A DNA stretch of 64,000 nt from Cryptomeria japonica. Its lineage: Eukaryota; Streptophyta; Pinopsida; Cupressales; Cupressaceae. Under the pieces are notes generated by a model that saw only the letters and a list, made by a program, of their open reading frames with translations, did not search any database and was not told where the DNA came from. Shown one piece after another: positions 23,901-35,600 of this stretch. The stretch is from positions 375,203,018-375,267,017 of the forward strand of contig NC_081407.1 of the NCBI RefSeq assembly GCF_030272615.1, given 5' to 3'. Positions within the stretch are counted from its first letter, which is position 1; each line of letters opens with the position of its first letter. The translations under genes and the position numbers were made by a program.

Positions 23901-26100
23901 TCATAGTTTTCGTACACGGTTTTATTCTTCAAATCTATGGGTTGCAATGCACTTTTTTATTCTACTTTTTTTTAGATCAAATTGTGACATCTTTTCTAAT
24001 ATTAAATAGCCACTTAAAAGTGCTACTGAAGGTTTCATGCAACAAATAGATGTACTCTTCAAGCATGAATTGATTTGTGAAATAAAACATTTGATCTAAA
24101 TGCTAGATTGATATTCCACATTTAATTATATGATTTGTATTAGGATTTTGTGGATGAGCTTATTGTTCATGCAAATTTGGGTAAAGTTTCTCTAAATGTA
24201 AATAGGAATCCACTTGCCTACCTTCAAGATTTAAAACTTTGTCTACATGTGGAAAACATATTGAACATTTGTTAGAGACATGTTTGTTCTTTGTATTCTT
24301 ACAATGTGTTAAGGCTATCTATTGTACACTTTTGTTAATGAAATTTCTGATTTCAATACAAGGAATCCAAGTAGTATTAGGTTAGTATTCTTGCAATTGT
24401 TCTTTTTCTTGATTCATTTTCTTTGATTAAAGCTTCAAATATTTTTCAAGCACATTTTTTTCTTGTAATTTCTAGAGCTATTGTTGTTGAATCAATACCT
24501 ACTTATGTTGAGTTGACATTGGGGCCATCATTGAGCCAACATGTATGAATATTTGAGTATGTTGTTAAGCTTTACAAAAATCATTCTTCCCTTAACAATG
24601 TTGTTGATGATTATGATTGTCTAGAGAGTCATGCATTATAATTTCTTGTCTAATTAAGAAAAGGAATTTACAAATTGAGCTTGGTGTAAGTTTTGATTCT
24701 TTGTTAGATCTAATGTAGAATGAAGAGGATTGCATTCCCCAACATAAGTGATTTGGTTCCCATCTACATTTAAGTTCTATCATAGAGAAGTTAAAATTGC
24801 TTGCAACCTCTTTGCGTTAACGATTAAATATTTTGCATGATATAGAGTTACCGATTTATAGAAATGATAAAACAAATTTGTCAACCAATTCTGATTCTAG
24901 ACTAAGAGTTTTGAATTTAGATAAAAAAACCTATGGAGAAGATTTAAAATAATTTGAATAACATTTGATTTGGTAATGCAAATTTCAATGTTTCTTACTA
25001 ATTATATTATATCCCAATTTGGACTCCCTTGGAAGAATTCATAATTTTGAGTAAGATACAACCATTTTAATTTACTTTTCCTTTTGAATGTAAAATATAG
25101 GTCTCAAGTATAATTTAATGCACATTTTAACTTAGCATCAAAGTTTCTTTTATAGAGTTTATGTCTTTACATATAGTATACCACATATTTTGATCTACCA
25201 TATTTATGGATGATTCTAAATGTAACTTTCAATTCCATATCAAACACAAAATAATTTATTTTCAAGTAGCATGCAATGTGACACAACATAGTTATCTTTG
25301 GTATAGCGCTTGGACTGAGAACATGAAAACAAATTTTTTTGGATGCCTTTTTGTTGTTGGGAATATAGTCCTCACTAATGACCATCTTTGGCAATAAAAA
25401 ATCTAAGGAATATTGAAATTATTGTTGCCCATTCTCATTAAGGTATACAACACCCACTATATTCTTCATTAGAAGAGTAGTAAAATGTTTTATACATGGG
25501 CATTTATACATTTTGTTATTCTATAGCCTCCCAAATATCATTCAAAATATATAATATTGTCAGCATAATTATTGCACCTCCTTTTGGTTTAAGTGCTAAT
25601 TTATGTGAATTAGGATAGATGTTGAAACTTTTTAATTCAAATATTATAATATAAATCCTTTTTTTTGAATGACAATAATAATTTTGGTATTTTATTTTAA
25701 TATACAAAGTAGACACAATTTTTTTTTTTTAATATTATCTTTTAAACCTATTTTAGAAAAGTGAGGGGTCTGTCAAACTACTTATTAAGTAAGCTGCTGT
25801 AAAAAAATTGGGAGTGATTTGAAATTTCCATGTAAGATTTTGAGAAGCACTAAGTGAGGGTGCACAACTACTGAGTCCTCTTCCCTTATTCACCCTCATA
25901 ATACACTTGCATTTGGTGACTTGTTGATCCTGAAATTGTTTCTGTGGTCCTTGCTTCTCATGGCTATTGTTGAAATTAGTGATCACCAGTGTTTAAGGAG
26001 TTTACCATTAATTTTTAGACAGATTAAAAACAATACTGAAAAGCTAAAGTTTAAAAAAGAAATAACATATACTTAAATACATAATTTTTATAGGAACTAA
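20956..26100. other. Long spacer, mostly featureless
   Basis: AT-rich, apparently single-copy sequence. Frames of 60-90 codons occur (for example 22933-23139 minus and 23260-23523 plus) but show no domain. The only structure noted is the hairpin at 21242-21320. Confidence 0.45.
21242..21320. repeat. Short hairpin sharing the recurrent core motif
   Basis: An inverted repeat whose left arm starts tgatccatcgtcggaatgaa and whose right arm ends attctaatgatggatca. Arms of about 29-32 bp with several mismatches flank a loop of about 18 bp. The arm matches the core (GTGATYCATCATYAGGATGAA) also seen at 47235-47284, 53761-53809 and in the 57.3-kb hairpin. Confidence 0.65.
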
Positions 26101-26255
26101 TAAGCTAGTGCTCCTCACACAAAGAGAGCTAGTGCTACTCCTGACCGAAAGAGAGCTAGTGCTCCTCACACAAACAAACTACATATATAAGCATTTCCTG
26201 CTACTCCCTATGCTGCAAATTATTTATACGAGAGAAAGCAAGGAAGCGGATCTGA
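26100..26255 (-). other. 3' flank of the BURP gene with a short tandem repeat
   Basis: Three imperfect copies of a ~25-bp unit (gctagtgctcctcacacaaa-like) lie at about 26104-26180. This stretch probably includes the 3' untranslated region of the minus-strand BURP gene. No polyadenylation signal could be placed with certainty. Confidence 0.5.
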
Positions 26256-27351
26256 TCAGTCGGATGTCTGCCACAGGTGGTCTCCTTGGGGAACGAAAAT
26301 GCAGATAGAGGGGGTACCAGGCTTCACATTCAGCGCCTTGAATGGGATGTTGTTGGGAATCCAGGCGCTGGTGTCCTTGTGACACACAGCCACCGCCTCC
26401 AACGTCCTACCATCTTCTTCTCCCTTCACCCAAACTCTTGCGATCCTCCTGCCTGCTTCCAAAGTACATGCCGCCTTATGGCAGTAGTACACAGCATAAG
26501 CATATTGTTTACTGTGGCAGTAATACACGTCCTTCTCTGCTGCGCCCACGTCTTTTACTCCCACAATGGTATACTCCTGCCTCACAGATTTTGACATGAT
26601 CTTTGAAACATTCGTGGCCAGCACATTTAAGCGATTGCTACCCAACTTCGACGTACTCAAGTCAACCAGGGACTCCAACGATGTTGCGCAGAACTTGTTT
26701 TCGCCCTCCTCAGCAGGTCTTTCGCAGGCTTGCAAAGTCTCCTTCATAGCCAGAGCCATGACGGAATCTGGCGCTATGTTGAGCTCCTTCAACGCCAGGG
26801 GAAGCTTGTCGGAGTAGAAAGGGATTTGGTCTGCCACGGAGCGTGGAAGAAAATGTCTCTCCCTTTCTCGCAAGAAGGTGAGAGAAACTTTGGTTCCGCT
26901 CACCAAATCTTTCTCCAGCAGAAACGTGCACGACGATGCATCCATCGGCATTTGCGTAGTTGGAGCATAAAGTTTTGCTACGTCGCAACGTTTCAAAGGC
27001 ACCGGCGCAACGCCTTGTGTCCCAACTTTTCTTGGACGCATCCCCGCGTCCACTTTCATCCCTCCGTCGACCACATTCAACGCTATTTTCCCATCATCAT
27101 CATCATCAGGTGAGATGAGTTCCCGCACAAGTTGTGGAATGGGTGTTGTGGGTAGCTTCTCCTGCCAGTACGTTAAGCTCGGAGATACTCTTTCACCATG
27201 CAAATGTGCAACTCCGCTCGCCGCTACTGACTGTGAATTCCAAACAACGAAACTCATGAGCAAAGTAAAATTGCAAACTACCTAAGTTGAACTTTAAAAC
27301 AAAATGAAAAAAACATACAATGAGAATAATGAAAATAGTTAAAGCCCTCAT
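26256..27351 (-). CDS. BURP-domain protein (RD22 / polygalacturonase beta-subunit-like), two exons, intact
   Basis: Exon 1 (27351-27319) encodes MRALTIFIILI. A GTATGT donor at 27318 and a CACAG acceptor at 27231 define an 88-bp phase-0 intron, and exon 2 runs from 27230 to the TGA at 26256-26258. The 335-residue product starts with a signal peptide (residues 1 to about 19), followed by the YWQEKLPTTPIP segment usual in secreted BURP proteins and an Asp run (53-57). The BURP domain covers about 112-331 (LLEKDLVSGTKV, FLPRSVAD, CATSLESLVDLSTSKLG). Its CH pairs are at 249-250, 261-262 and 294-295. The fourth pair reads CI (321-322), and the second spacer is 31 residues, longer than the usual 25-27. 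The family acts in the cell wall or apoplast, often in stress or development. The exact subfamily is unsure. Starting exon 2 alone would lose the signal peptide. Confidence 0.9.
27231..27318 (-). other. Intron 1 of the BURP gene
   Basis: Read on the minus strand the intron starts GTATGTTTTTTTC and ends AATTCACAG. It separates a signal-peptide exon from the mature protein, which is the common BURP gene layout. Confidence 0.85.
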
Positions 27352-27412
27352 CTTGTTAAACACAGCAAGCAAGTTAACGATTTCAGAGGTACCGAATGAG
27401 GGAGGGTATCAT

Positions 27413-27425
27413 CCATTTAAATAGG
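27413..27425 (-). promoter_or_regulatory. TATA-like box of the BURP gene
   Basis: Read on the minus strand this is cctatttaaatgg, about 65 bp upstream of the start codon, which leaves room for a short 5' leader. No other TATA match is this well placed. Confidence 0.5.
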
Positions 27426-27599
27426 TGCTTAAGCTTCGCTTCAACCGCCATATTGGACGCTACCATAGCAGATATGCATGTGCCAATTTGCTAAATCAGA
27501 TTCTTTTTAAATTTGCCTGGCCCAACAGCCATAGTGGATGTTTGTTTTTTGGTGGGTCACCGCCGTAGTGGATGTTGCCATAGCAGACACGGCCTGGCT

Positions 27600-27815
27600 T
27601 AACCAACACTCTCGAAGCTTTGACTGCTTCGAGTATCTTCGGTGGGGCCAACCATAATTCGTCTCCCTCCCGTTTTCCGTTAACAAGGTCGGTTAGTGGA
27701 TTGATGGATTAACAATGCCCATCCATGGTATCTCCTCCTCCAGCATTTGTCAGTACGGTGGTGGTCTCGACAGTCGATGGTCTGTCACACCATTATGTTC
27801 TTTTCAAATTGGCTA
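27600..27815 (+). repeat. Dispersed repeat, copy 1 (inverted copy at 55033-55250)
   Basis: About 215 bp upstream of the BURP gene match the reverse complement of 55033-55250 closely. Shared blocks include cgtctccctcccgttttcc, gcccatccatggtatctc and tctcgacagtcgatggtc. Both copies keep an open frame with a similar peptide around FVSTVV-STVDG. The type of element is unknown. Confidence 0.8.
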
Positions 27816-27927
27816 TGGGGCCCTTTAAACCGCACCTCATAGCCCCCTACTTCCTAGCTCTCCTTCCGTGCCTGCCAGTATACGGTGACTGCAGCTCGCA
27901 TCGTGCAGTGTGCCAGCCTTCCTCTCT

Positions 27928-28131
27928 CGCCTCTGCTCGATAACCGTGCCTGCTTTGATTGTCTTGACCGGGAAAAACCACGGCATGATGAAAAAATTTA
28001 GGCACGGGGTCCGTGCTATTTATATTTTATTTTATAGATTTTTAATTATATTTTTATAAATTTATAATATATTTTTAAATGAGATATTTTTTTTAATCAT
28101 ATTTTTATAAATTTTTAATCGAGCAGAGGCG
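27928..28131. repeat. Small element with 14-bp terminal inverted repeats (candidate)
   Basis: cgcctctgctcgat at 27928-27941 is matched by its exact reverse complement at 28118-28131, 204 bp end to end, with an AT-rich middle. No convincing target duplication is visible, so it may be a miniature DNA transposon or chance. Confidence 0.4.
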
Positions 28132-28258
28132 CCATTTGCGTCTGATATTGCTCAGAAGATGTCTTGCAATGATAAGATCGATCGATCACCTAAGTAACAT
28201 TTAGTAGAAGTACAGTAATATATTTTTATCATTATTACTTGGATCCAGCCCGATCTGT

Positions 28259-28370
28259 TTAAAAGATTGATCACAGTATATGAAGTGACAATACCTATCA
28301 AATGTCTTTCACCCATCAAAAGATTGATCACAGTAATACGAAGGGACAATACCTATCAAATGTTTTAAAT
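28259..28370. repeat. Tandem duplication of a ~65-bp unit
   Basis: aaaagattgatcacagta followed by gacaatacctatcaaatg occurs twice in direct order, starting near 28260 and 28319, with small differences. Confidence 0.7.
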
Positions 28371-28895
28371 ATTCAGATAGTTGATCTCCAAATGTGTAAC
28401 CACCTATTACATCTAATCATTAAATAGAAGATTGGTACATAAAAGTTCTTTATGCATTACAATAAATTTGATCATATAAATTTATTGTTTGTTTGTTTTC
28501 AAATCAATTAAAGTTTGACATATGAATTTTAATTATATTATTGAAATAAAAATAAAATAACATAGATATATTATTAAAACGAATCATGTAGTCTAATTAT
28601 ATAAAAGAAGAATAGAAAACTAGATTAATCATAGAAGAACATTTATGTAAAATATAACAAATATAATCTTTCAAATTGGAAGAACACTACATACAAAGAT
28701 TAAAAGTGAAAACTAATGAATTCACCAATGTTATAACACAAAAATGTCACCAATGTTAACCTTTGTTTCAATTAAATGTTATAACACAAAAATGTAACTA
28801 TGAAATTAAACCACACCCATAAGCCAATCCCTGAATGGAAGTAATCCTAAGATTAATAGTATGCCAAATTTAACAAGAACCCTAATTTATGACTT

Positions 28896-29660
28896 ATTCA
28901 TAAATCATATTGAGGGTAACCCTAACCCTAAATCCTAGACCATATTGAGCCTTAAATCTAAACTAAACTGAAATAAACCCTTAACCTCCTCCATGTAATT
29001 AAATATTAAACAAATTTGAACCCTATTTCTACAACTAAAACCTTAAAAATAATTGCAAATTAATCCAAATCAACATTAATTGATCCCCTGTATTCATAAA
29101 TCATATTGAGGGTAACCCTAACCCTAAATCCTAGACCATATTGAGCCTTAAATCTAAACTAAACTGAAAAAAACCCTTAACCTCTTCCATGTAATTAAAT
29201 ATTAAACAAATTTGAACCCTATTTCTACAACTAAAAATTTAAAAATAATTGCAAACTAATCCAAATCAACATTAATTATCCCCTGAATTCATAAATCATA
29301 TTGAGGGTAACCCTAACCCTAAATCCTAGACCATGTTGAGCCTTAAATCTAAACTAAACTGAAATAAAACCTTAACCTCCTCCATGTAATTAAATATTAA
29401 ACAAATTTGAAACCTATTTATTGCAAATTAAGCCAAATCAACATTAATTGATCCCCTGTATTCATAAATCATATTGAGGGTAACCCTAACCCTAAATCCT
29501 AGACCATATTGAACCTTAAATCTAAACTAAATTGAAATAAACCCTTAACCTCCTCCATGTAATTAAATATTAAACTAATTTGAACCCTATTTCTACAACT
29601 AAAACCTTAAAAATAATTACAAATTAAGCCAAATCTAACATTAATTGATCCCCTATCATA
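28896..29660. repeat. Four-copy tandem repeat with telomere-like CCCTAA motifs
   Basis: Units of about 196, 195 and 173 bp start with attcataaatcatattgag (block positions about 28896, 29092, 29287 and 29460). Each carries ggtaaccctaaccctaaa, which resembles the plant telomere repeat CCCTAAA in degenerate form. A further lone 'ataaccctaacc' follows at about 29660. Confidence 0.85.
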
Positions 29661-29766
29661 ACCCTAACCATGAGGTAGCAGTAGCCTATCCAACTTTAGT
29701 ATATAAAATTCATAAAAAATAATAGGCACTAATAGGCGCCTATTTATATTATATATATAATAGTAA

Positions 29767-30186
29767 TATATATAAGCTAGAATATAAAATGAAATATAGA
29801 AGTGAATAATTATTATATATATATATATATATATAATGGGGCTTTTATATTTAATTTTATAAAAGTGAATAAGTTATAATTTTTTTTAGTAAGTTTAATA
29901 AAGTTTTTAAAGTTTCACTTATGAGTGAATAAAGTTTCACATATAAAGTTTAATTAGTTTTATAGGTTTTATAAATTTAATAAAGTTTTTTAAGTGAAAG
30001 TTTATTAACTTTTGAATTATATTAAACTTACAAGTGAAAGTTTATTAACTTTTGAATAAACTTTATAATTCAAAGTTTATTCACTTATAGAGTTTATTCA
30101 GTTTTATAAAATTAAATATAGAAGTATTATTCACCCCACTATTACAAACTAGTATATACATCTCAAATATTTACTAGCTTATATAT
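29767..30186. repeat. AT-rich foldback element (candidate MITE)
   Basis: The outer ends tatatataagctag (to 29780) and ctagcttatatata (30173-30186) are inverted repeats. A second nested inverted pair lies further in (attttataaaagtgaataa near 29857-29875 against ttattcagttttataaaat near 30098-30116, imperfect). The interior is rich in gtttattcactt/aagtgaataaac words in both directions. The low complexity makes the boundaries uncertain. Confidence 0.45.
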
Positions 30187-30660
30187 ATTTAATAATATAT
30201 ATAGAATAAGCCGAGAGGTATATTTCTAGAGGCCACTATTTTTTTATTAATTATATTTTTTTAAATAATATTCATCTTAATATATGATTAATAGAGAGAA
30301 AATGAAAATTGGTAATGAATATTTTTTTTATTAGAGATGATGATTACTATAATATTAAATATATAATTTTACATTTAAAAAATGAAAATGTATTTGAAGA
30401 TTTTCAAAGAAATTTTTATAAATATAATCATATTATTGTTCAAAATAATAGAAATAATATTTAAATATTATCATGACATTATGACATTGAATATTTATTT
30501 TGATGACCATTTAGGACATTTCTTAATAGGCAGAGGGAAAATTTAGGGCTCTGCAACCAAGGACGAATGAACCATCCTTGGAAGCAGGTCGACTCTCTAG
30601 TTGGGGGCTCCTAGACACATTGGGAATTCCCCGCATTCAAGTTCCTTCATTTCTCCATTA

Positions 30661-32634
30661 ATGGAGAGCCATAAAGCTGGAGCAAACAAAAAACAGAACT
30701 CAGTTGCCAAAGAAGGGGAAAAAAATGCACAAAATACCGTCGAAGGGAAGAGATCTTTTCAGCAGGCGCTCGAGGGACACTCCACCGTCTTTTCGGAAGA
30801 TGCAAGGTTCGAAGTAGAGCCTTCCCATGATGCATCCGCAAACCAGACCCACGACGAAGGTGAGGCTGCCTTGGCTCCTAAAGTTGTCATTAAACCTAAT
30901 GCTTCCATGGTTAATTGTATTTCTAAGGAAATAACTAGACTTAGGGATTCTGCAATTTTTTTAGCAGCCCTTGATGTAGATAGAATACCATCTAGGCAAT
31001 ATCTGAATAGGTGGTTTAACGATGTCTGGTTTTCAAAGCTTGGCATCCATTTTTCATTTTGTAGAATGTTGCAAAAAGGACTGTTTCTGATTTTTTTTAA
31101 TGATAAAGAAACCCAGAAGAAAGTCCTAGGAAAACAATTTTGGAATGTTGGGAACTCGTGTTTTAGGTTTGTCCCTTGGAATCCAGTTGTCTGTAATGAA
31201 GAAATCTTAGCACTCTCGAGCCCTAAATGGGTTACTATTAAAAACATTCCTCCCTTTTTATGGAACTCTATTTCTAAATTCATTGAACCCCTAGGTAAGG
31301 TAATCAAGATTGATTCCTCTACTGCTCTGCTTCCACACATGGATGCTAGAGTTCTTATTGCTCTCAACCCAGGCTCGACCCTTCCCTTTGTAATTGACAT
31401 ATGCATTGAAAATCAACTGTTCTCTTGTCCTTTAGAGTATTTGGGTGGTATTAACGTCTATCATAAGTGCAGAAGAAGTGGACACATACTAAAAAATTGC
31501 TCGCTGGTAGTAGGAAAAAATAACACTCAATCTAGGAGCACCTCTGTTCGACACTCTACTCACTCTGCCTCTGAAGCCCTCTCAAACCCTAAACCAAAAG
31601 ACTCTGCTCCCCCCCCATTGCACACTAATCCCATGACCTCCACCCCATCCTTTCACCCTCAGATTAACCCCTCCATTCCGCCACCCCCTCAAGCCACTGA
31701 TCCCCCACCCACTAATCAACAACTTCATGGCTGCCCTAGCCCACCCAATGCTCCTCCCTCGGTAGCTAAGTCTTTGGCCAAATATCAGAAGGCCATAAAA
31801 GAGGCCACCTTGGCCAACACTACTCCTAGCTCTTTGGAACCTAAAATGGTTGGCTCTCCCACTAAAATTGGAGGACCCAGGACTCAAAATGCACAATAAA
31901 TTATTCTTGAAAAGTTGAAAACTGCTGCAAAACTCAGAAAACAACTTGAAGAATCTTTAAGTATCTAGAAAAAGGAAATTGAGGCCAGTGCCATCCCCTT
32001 CCTTCATGACTTGATTAGAGGGAAGGATGATGGTCTCCAAGTTACCACCAATGACATCTACCCTAAAATTCTGGGGGCTGGATGTAGAGACAATTTGGAC
32101 ACCCTTGGGGAAACACACACTCTTCCCACTACTACCGATCCAAATACTCCCTTGGAGGCTATGGCTGAGGGGGAGGAAACTCAAAACTCTACTAGACCCC
32201 TTGATTTAGCTTCAGGTGACATTAGTGAGGTAGTGGAAGTGACCACCCCCCCCTCCGACCAAGCCATCGAGGTTGGACATGGTCTTGGACCTAGTGGGGA
32301 ACGTGGTGAAGATGAGGTTAACAACATTAGTTGAAATAAGCCAATCTTCCCAGACCTTAGAATCTTTAATTTTGGGTCCTATAATGGGGAAGAAGACTTA
32401 TCATGGAGTAAGTCCAAGAAAAAAAGGAGGAAAAGATCCCCTAAAGTATCTAAAGAGCTAACAATTATGAAGGAATCAATGGGGCCTGAACAACTCTCGG
32501 AACTAAGGAAATGAAGAGGTAGACCTCTCTCAATAGTGGCCTTTGATGCTAGTCACCTCTCAAACCCTGAGGAATGGCCCAAATGCTTTGAGGGGTTCAA
32601 GTCCCCGATAGTTACTAGTGAACAATCATCCTAA
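30661..32634 (+). pseudogene. LINE-2 ORF1: DUF4283-like protein with zinc knuckle, four stops
   Basis: The first ATG of the frame is at 30661. The DUF4283-like domain lies at about 30910-31440 (R-Q-Y-L-N-R-W-F, G-L-F-L-I-F-F, P-K-W-V-T-I-K-N-I-P). A CCHC knuckle follows near 31460-31502, but its first Cys reads Tyr (YHKCRRSGHILKNC). A Pro/Ser-rich linker comes next, then an acidic and a basic region. One frame runs the full length. The interruptions are TAA 31897-31899, TAG 31966-31968, TGA 32332-32334 and TGA 32512-32514, all explained by CAA, CAG or TGG mutated by a C-to-T type change. The genuine stop TAA at 32632-32634 shares its last A with the ORF2 ATG (TAATG). Confidence 0.82.
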
Positions 32635-35600
32635 TGATAAAATCCATCTCATGGAACATCAGAGGACTTGAGGCCCCTGATAGGAAATATGTGGTCAAAA
32701 GATTTCTAAACATGCACAAAGATGTTGACTGTCTTATGCTCTAGGAGTTGAAATCAGTAGGGTTTACCTTGGAAGTTGGATTAAGATCTGTCTAGAGGGA
32801 GGCCACCCCCTTGTATACCAACCATCCTAAAGGAAGAGGAGGAGCTGCAATACTATTAAACTCTAGCTGGGCTAGCAAGGTAGAAAAATGGGGGCAATCC
32901 CCCTATGCTAGAGCAGTATGGGCTATCATACAAAATGGTAACTCTACCTTTGGCATATGCTCAGTTTATGCCTCTAATGATTACCGGGAAAGGGAAAATA
33001 TGTGGGAATGGATTTCAAATTTAGAGGATATCCCCTAGGTCCTAGGTGGAGACTTCAATATGGTAATAAATCCCCAAGATAAACAGGGAGGCAATAAGGT
33101 AGAATGGAAAGGCATTGAGAGAGTATAGTGGGAAAGGATGACTAACAAGATGAAGCTACTTGACCCTCTGGCAAGAAAGAAAGGTGAATATAAGTCTATA
33201 TGCTACACTTGGTGTAACCATCAACAGTATAATAAAAGAGTTTATTGCAGATTAGACAGATTTTACTTCAACAAAGACTTCTTTGAAATCAATAAAAATG
33301 ATGGGGGAATCCAGTATGCTGTCATACCCTATACACTCTCAGACCATCATCCTATTATGATAGGACTAAAGGCTACAGGGAATAATATATCCACAGTCAA
33401 TCCTAGATCGGATTTCAAGATGAATGCCAGTCTACTATAGGATGAGGACATGAAATGTGCCCTATGTCTAATCAGAATGTTCAACAAATATAGTAACCCC
33501 CAATTGTCCAATATAGAAAGATGGAATCAGAATATCAAAACATGGACCTCACTCTGCCAAGCCGTGGGTAAAAAGAAAGCAAAAGATGCTAGAGCATCTG
33601 AACTACAATTACAAAATGACCTTCAACTGGCTGAACTAGAACTTCAAGGGGACCCTGAGAACATATCACTCACTAACCAACTAGTGAGGGTCAAGGTTGA
33701 TCTTAGAAAACTGTAGAATGAGAAAATTAAAGGATGGAGAGCTAGGGAAAAATTAAACTGGTTAGGTAATGGAGATCAAGTGTCTAAATTCTTCTTCCAT
33801 ATCCTCAAAATTAAACAAGCCAGAGAAAAGATTGACACTATATGGGATCAGAATAAGAACATATCTGAACCTTCCGAAATCCTAGAATGTTTTGCCCAGC
33901 TCTACAAGAACCTATTCTCCTTTGAACTAGTTAGGGAGGAACAGGAGCATGCCACAAGTATTATTATGTCCCTAGTCCCCAGGCTTATTGATAAAGAGGA
34001 CAGTAAATGATTGGAAATGGATATTACAAAAGAAGAAATCGAGGGAGCTATCTCAACTCTCAGCAATGACAAGTCCCTCAGCCCTAATGGGTTCCCAGTA
34101 GAATTTTCTAAAGAAAACATTGGGTGGATCGTTGACGATCTGCACTCCCTTTACACTGAGGCAATAATCAAAGGCTCCTTAGGAAAGAATGTTAATCAAG
34201 GGCTAATTAAGGTCATCCCTAAAGAAGGGGACAAAACCCTAATAAAAAACTGGAGACCCATCACACTGTTGAATGTGTCTTATAAAATCTTGGCGAAGCT
34301 GGTTGCAAGCAGATTGGAGAAGATCTTACCTAAATTTGTCAGCAGTACTCAAACATGGTTTGTTAAAGGAAGGTATATACTGGAAAACCTAGTTACATGT
34401 TGGGAGTCCTTGCACTAGGAAAAGGAATCAGGATAGAGTGGAGCCATGTTGCTTATAGATTTTGAGAAGGGATATGATAGGATAGAATGGGACTACATCA
34501 TTCAGATGCTTCACTCATTGGGCTTCCCCACTGGTTTTTATAACATGGTTAGAACCTTACTTTGTGATGCTAATGCTGTAGTTGAAGTCAATGGATTAAG
34601 ATCCTCTAATTTTGAACTCACCAGATCTGTCAGACAAGGATGCCGTTTAGGTCCCGCTGTATTTGTGCTAGCTGCTGATGCAATGTTCTACCTACTTAAG
34701 GACTCCTCTGTTACCCCCACTATTAAGGGCATTACACTACCTAACAAAGAGGAAGTTTGTAATATTCAGTTTGCTGATGACACAACAATACTAATTAAGT
34801 TGGAGGAAGAAAATCTTACAGCCCTAATGAAAAATATTGATATCTTTTGTTTGGCATCTGGTAGCAAAGTTGCTCTTCACAAATCTAATCTTCTTGGTTG
34901 GGATGACAACCCTTCGGGATGGCTTACGAAGTTCTCGCTCAACTGGTTGGATCCAACACAGATTGTCAAATATTTAGGTATACCTTTCTCTGTCCTCCCA
35001 AACCTAAAAGAAATGTGTGAATGGGTAAGGAACAAGATAGATAGGAAACTCTCAAAGTGGAATAAGAATTTCCTCTCCTTAGCCGGAAGGTTCCAGGTCT
35101 ACCAAAAAATTTTAGCCTCATATAATATCTACTTTTCTTCAGCCTAGCTTTTTAAGAATTACTGATTTAATCATGTCCAAAAATAGATTAGGGAATTCCT
35201 TTGGTCAAATGGCAAGGGGATTAAGAAACAACATACAGTCAAGTGGGAATGGTGCACTATGAATAAACTACTTGGTGGGATGGGGCTGAAAGACCTAAAA
35301 CTACAAGGTATTGCTCTTGCTTCCAGATGGGTCCTTAAGGCTATGGAAGGCAATGAACCATGGAAAGTGCTTATATGAAATAATATCAAATACTCTGTTC
35401 CTAAGAAAGCCAAGAAATGGAAGGAGCTCCCACTACTGGATAGTCTTATGGGGCTGTTTGAGGTAGCTCCAGCAGGGTCTGATGTCTTCAAGTCCCTATG
35501 GAAGGCATGGGAACAAGTGAGACACTTGGTGAATGGCACTAAATAGGGGAATATTGTTGAAAGTAGATCAAGATGGTGGAACTTGTTTCATAATGGAAAA

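Noticed and set aside
28896-29660. True telomere or CRISPR-like array
   Set aside because: Only a few CCCTAA words per ~195-bp unit; units are near-identical repeats without unique spacers, and this is plant nuclear DNA.
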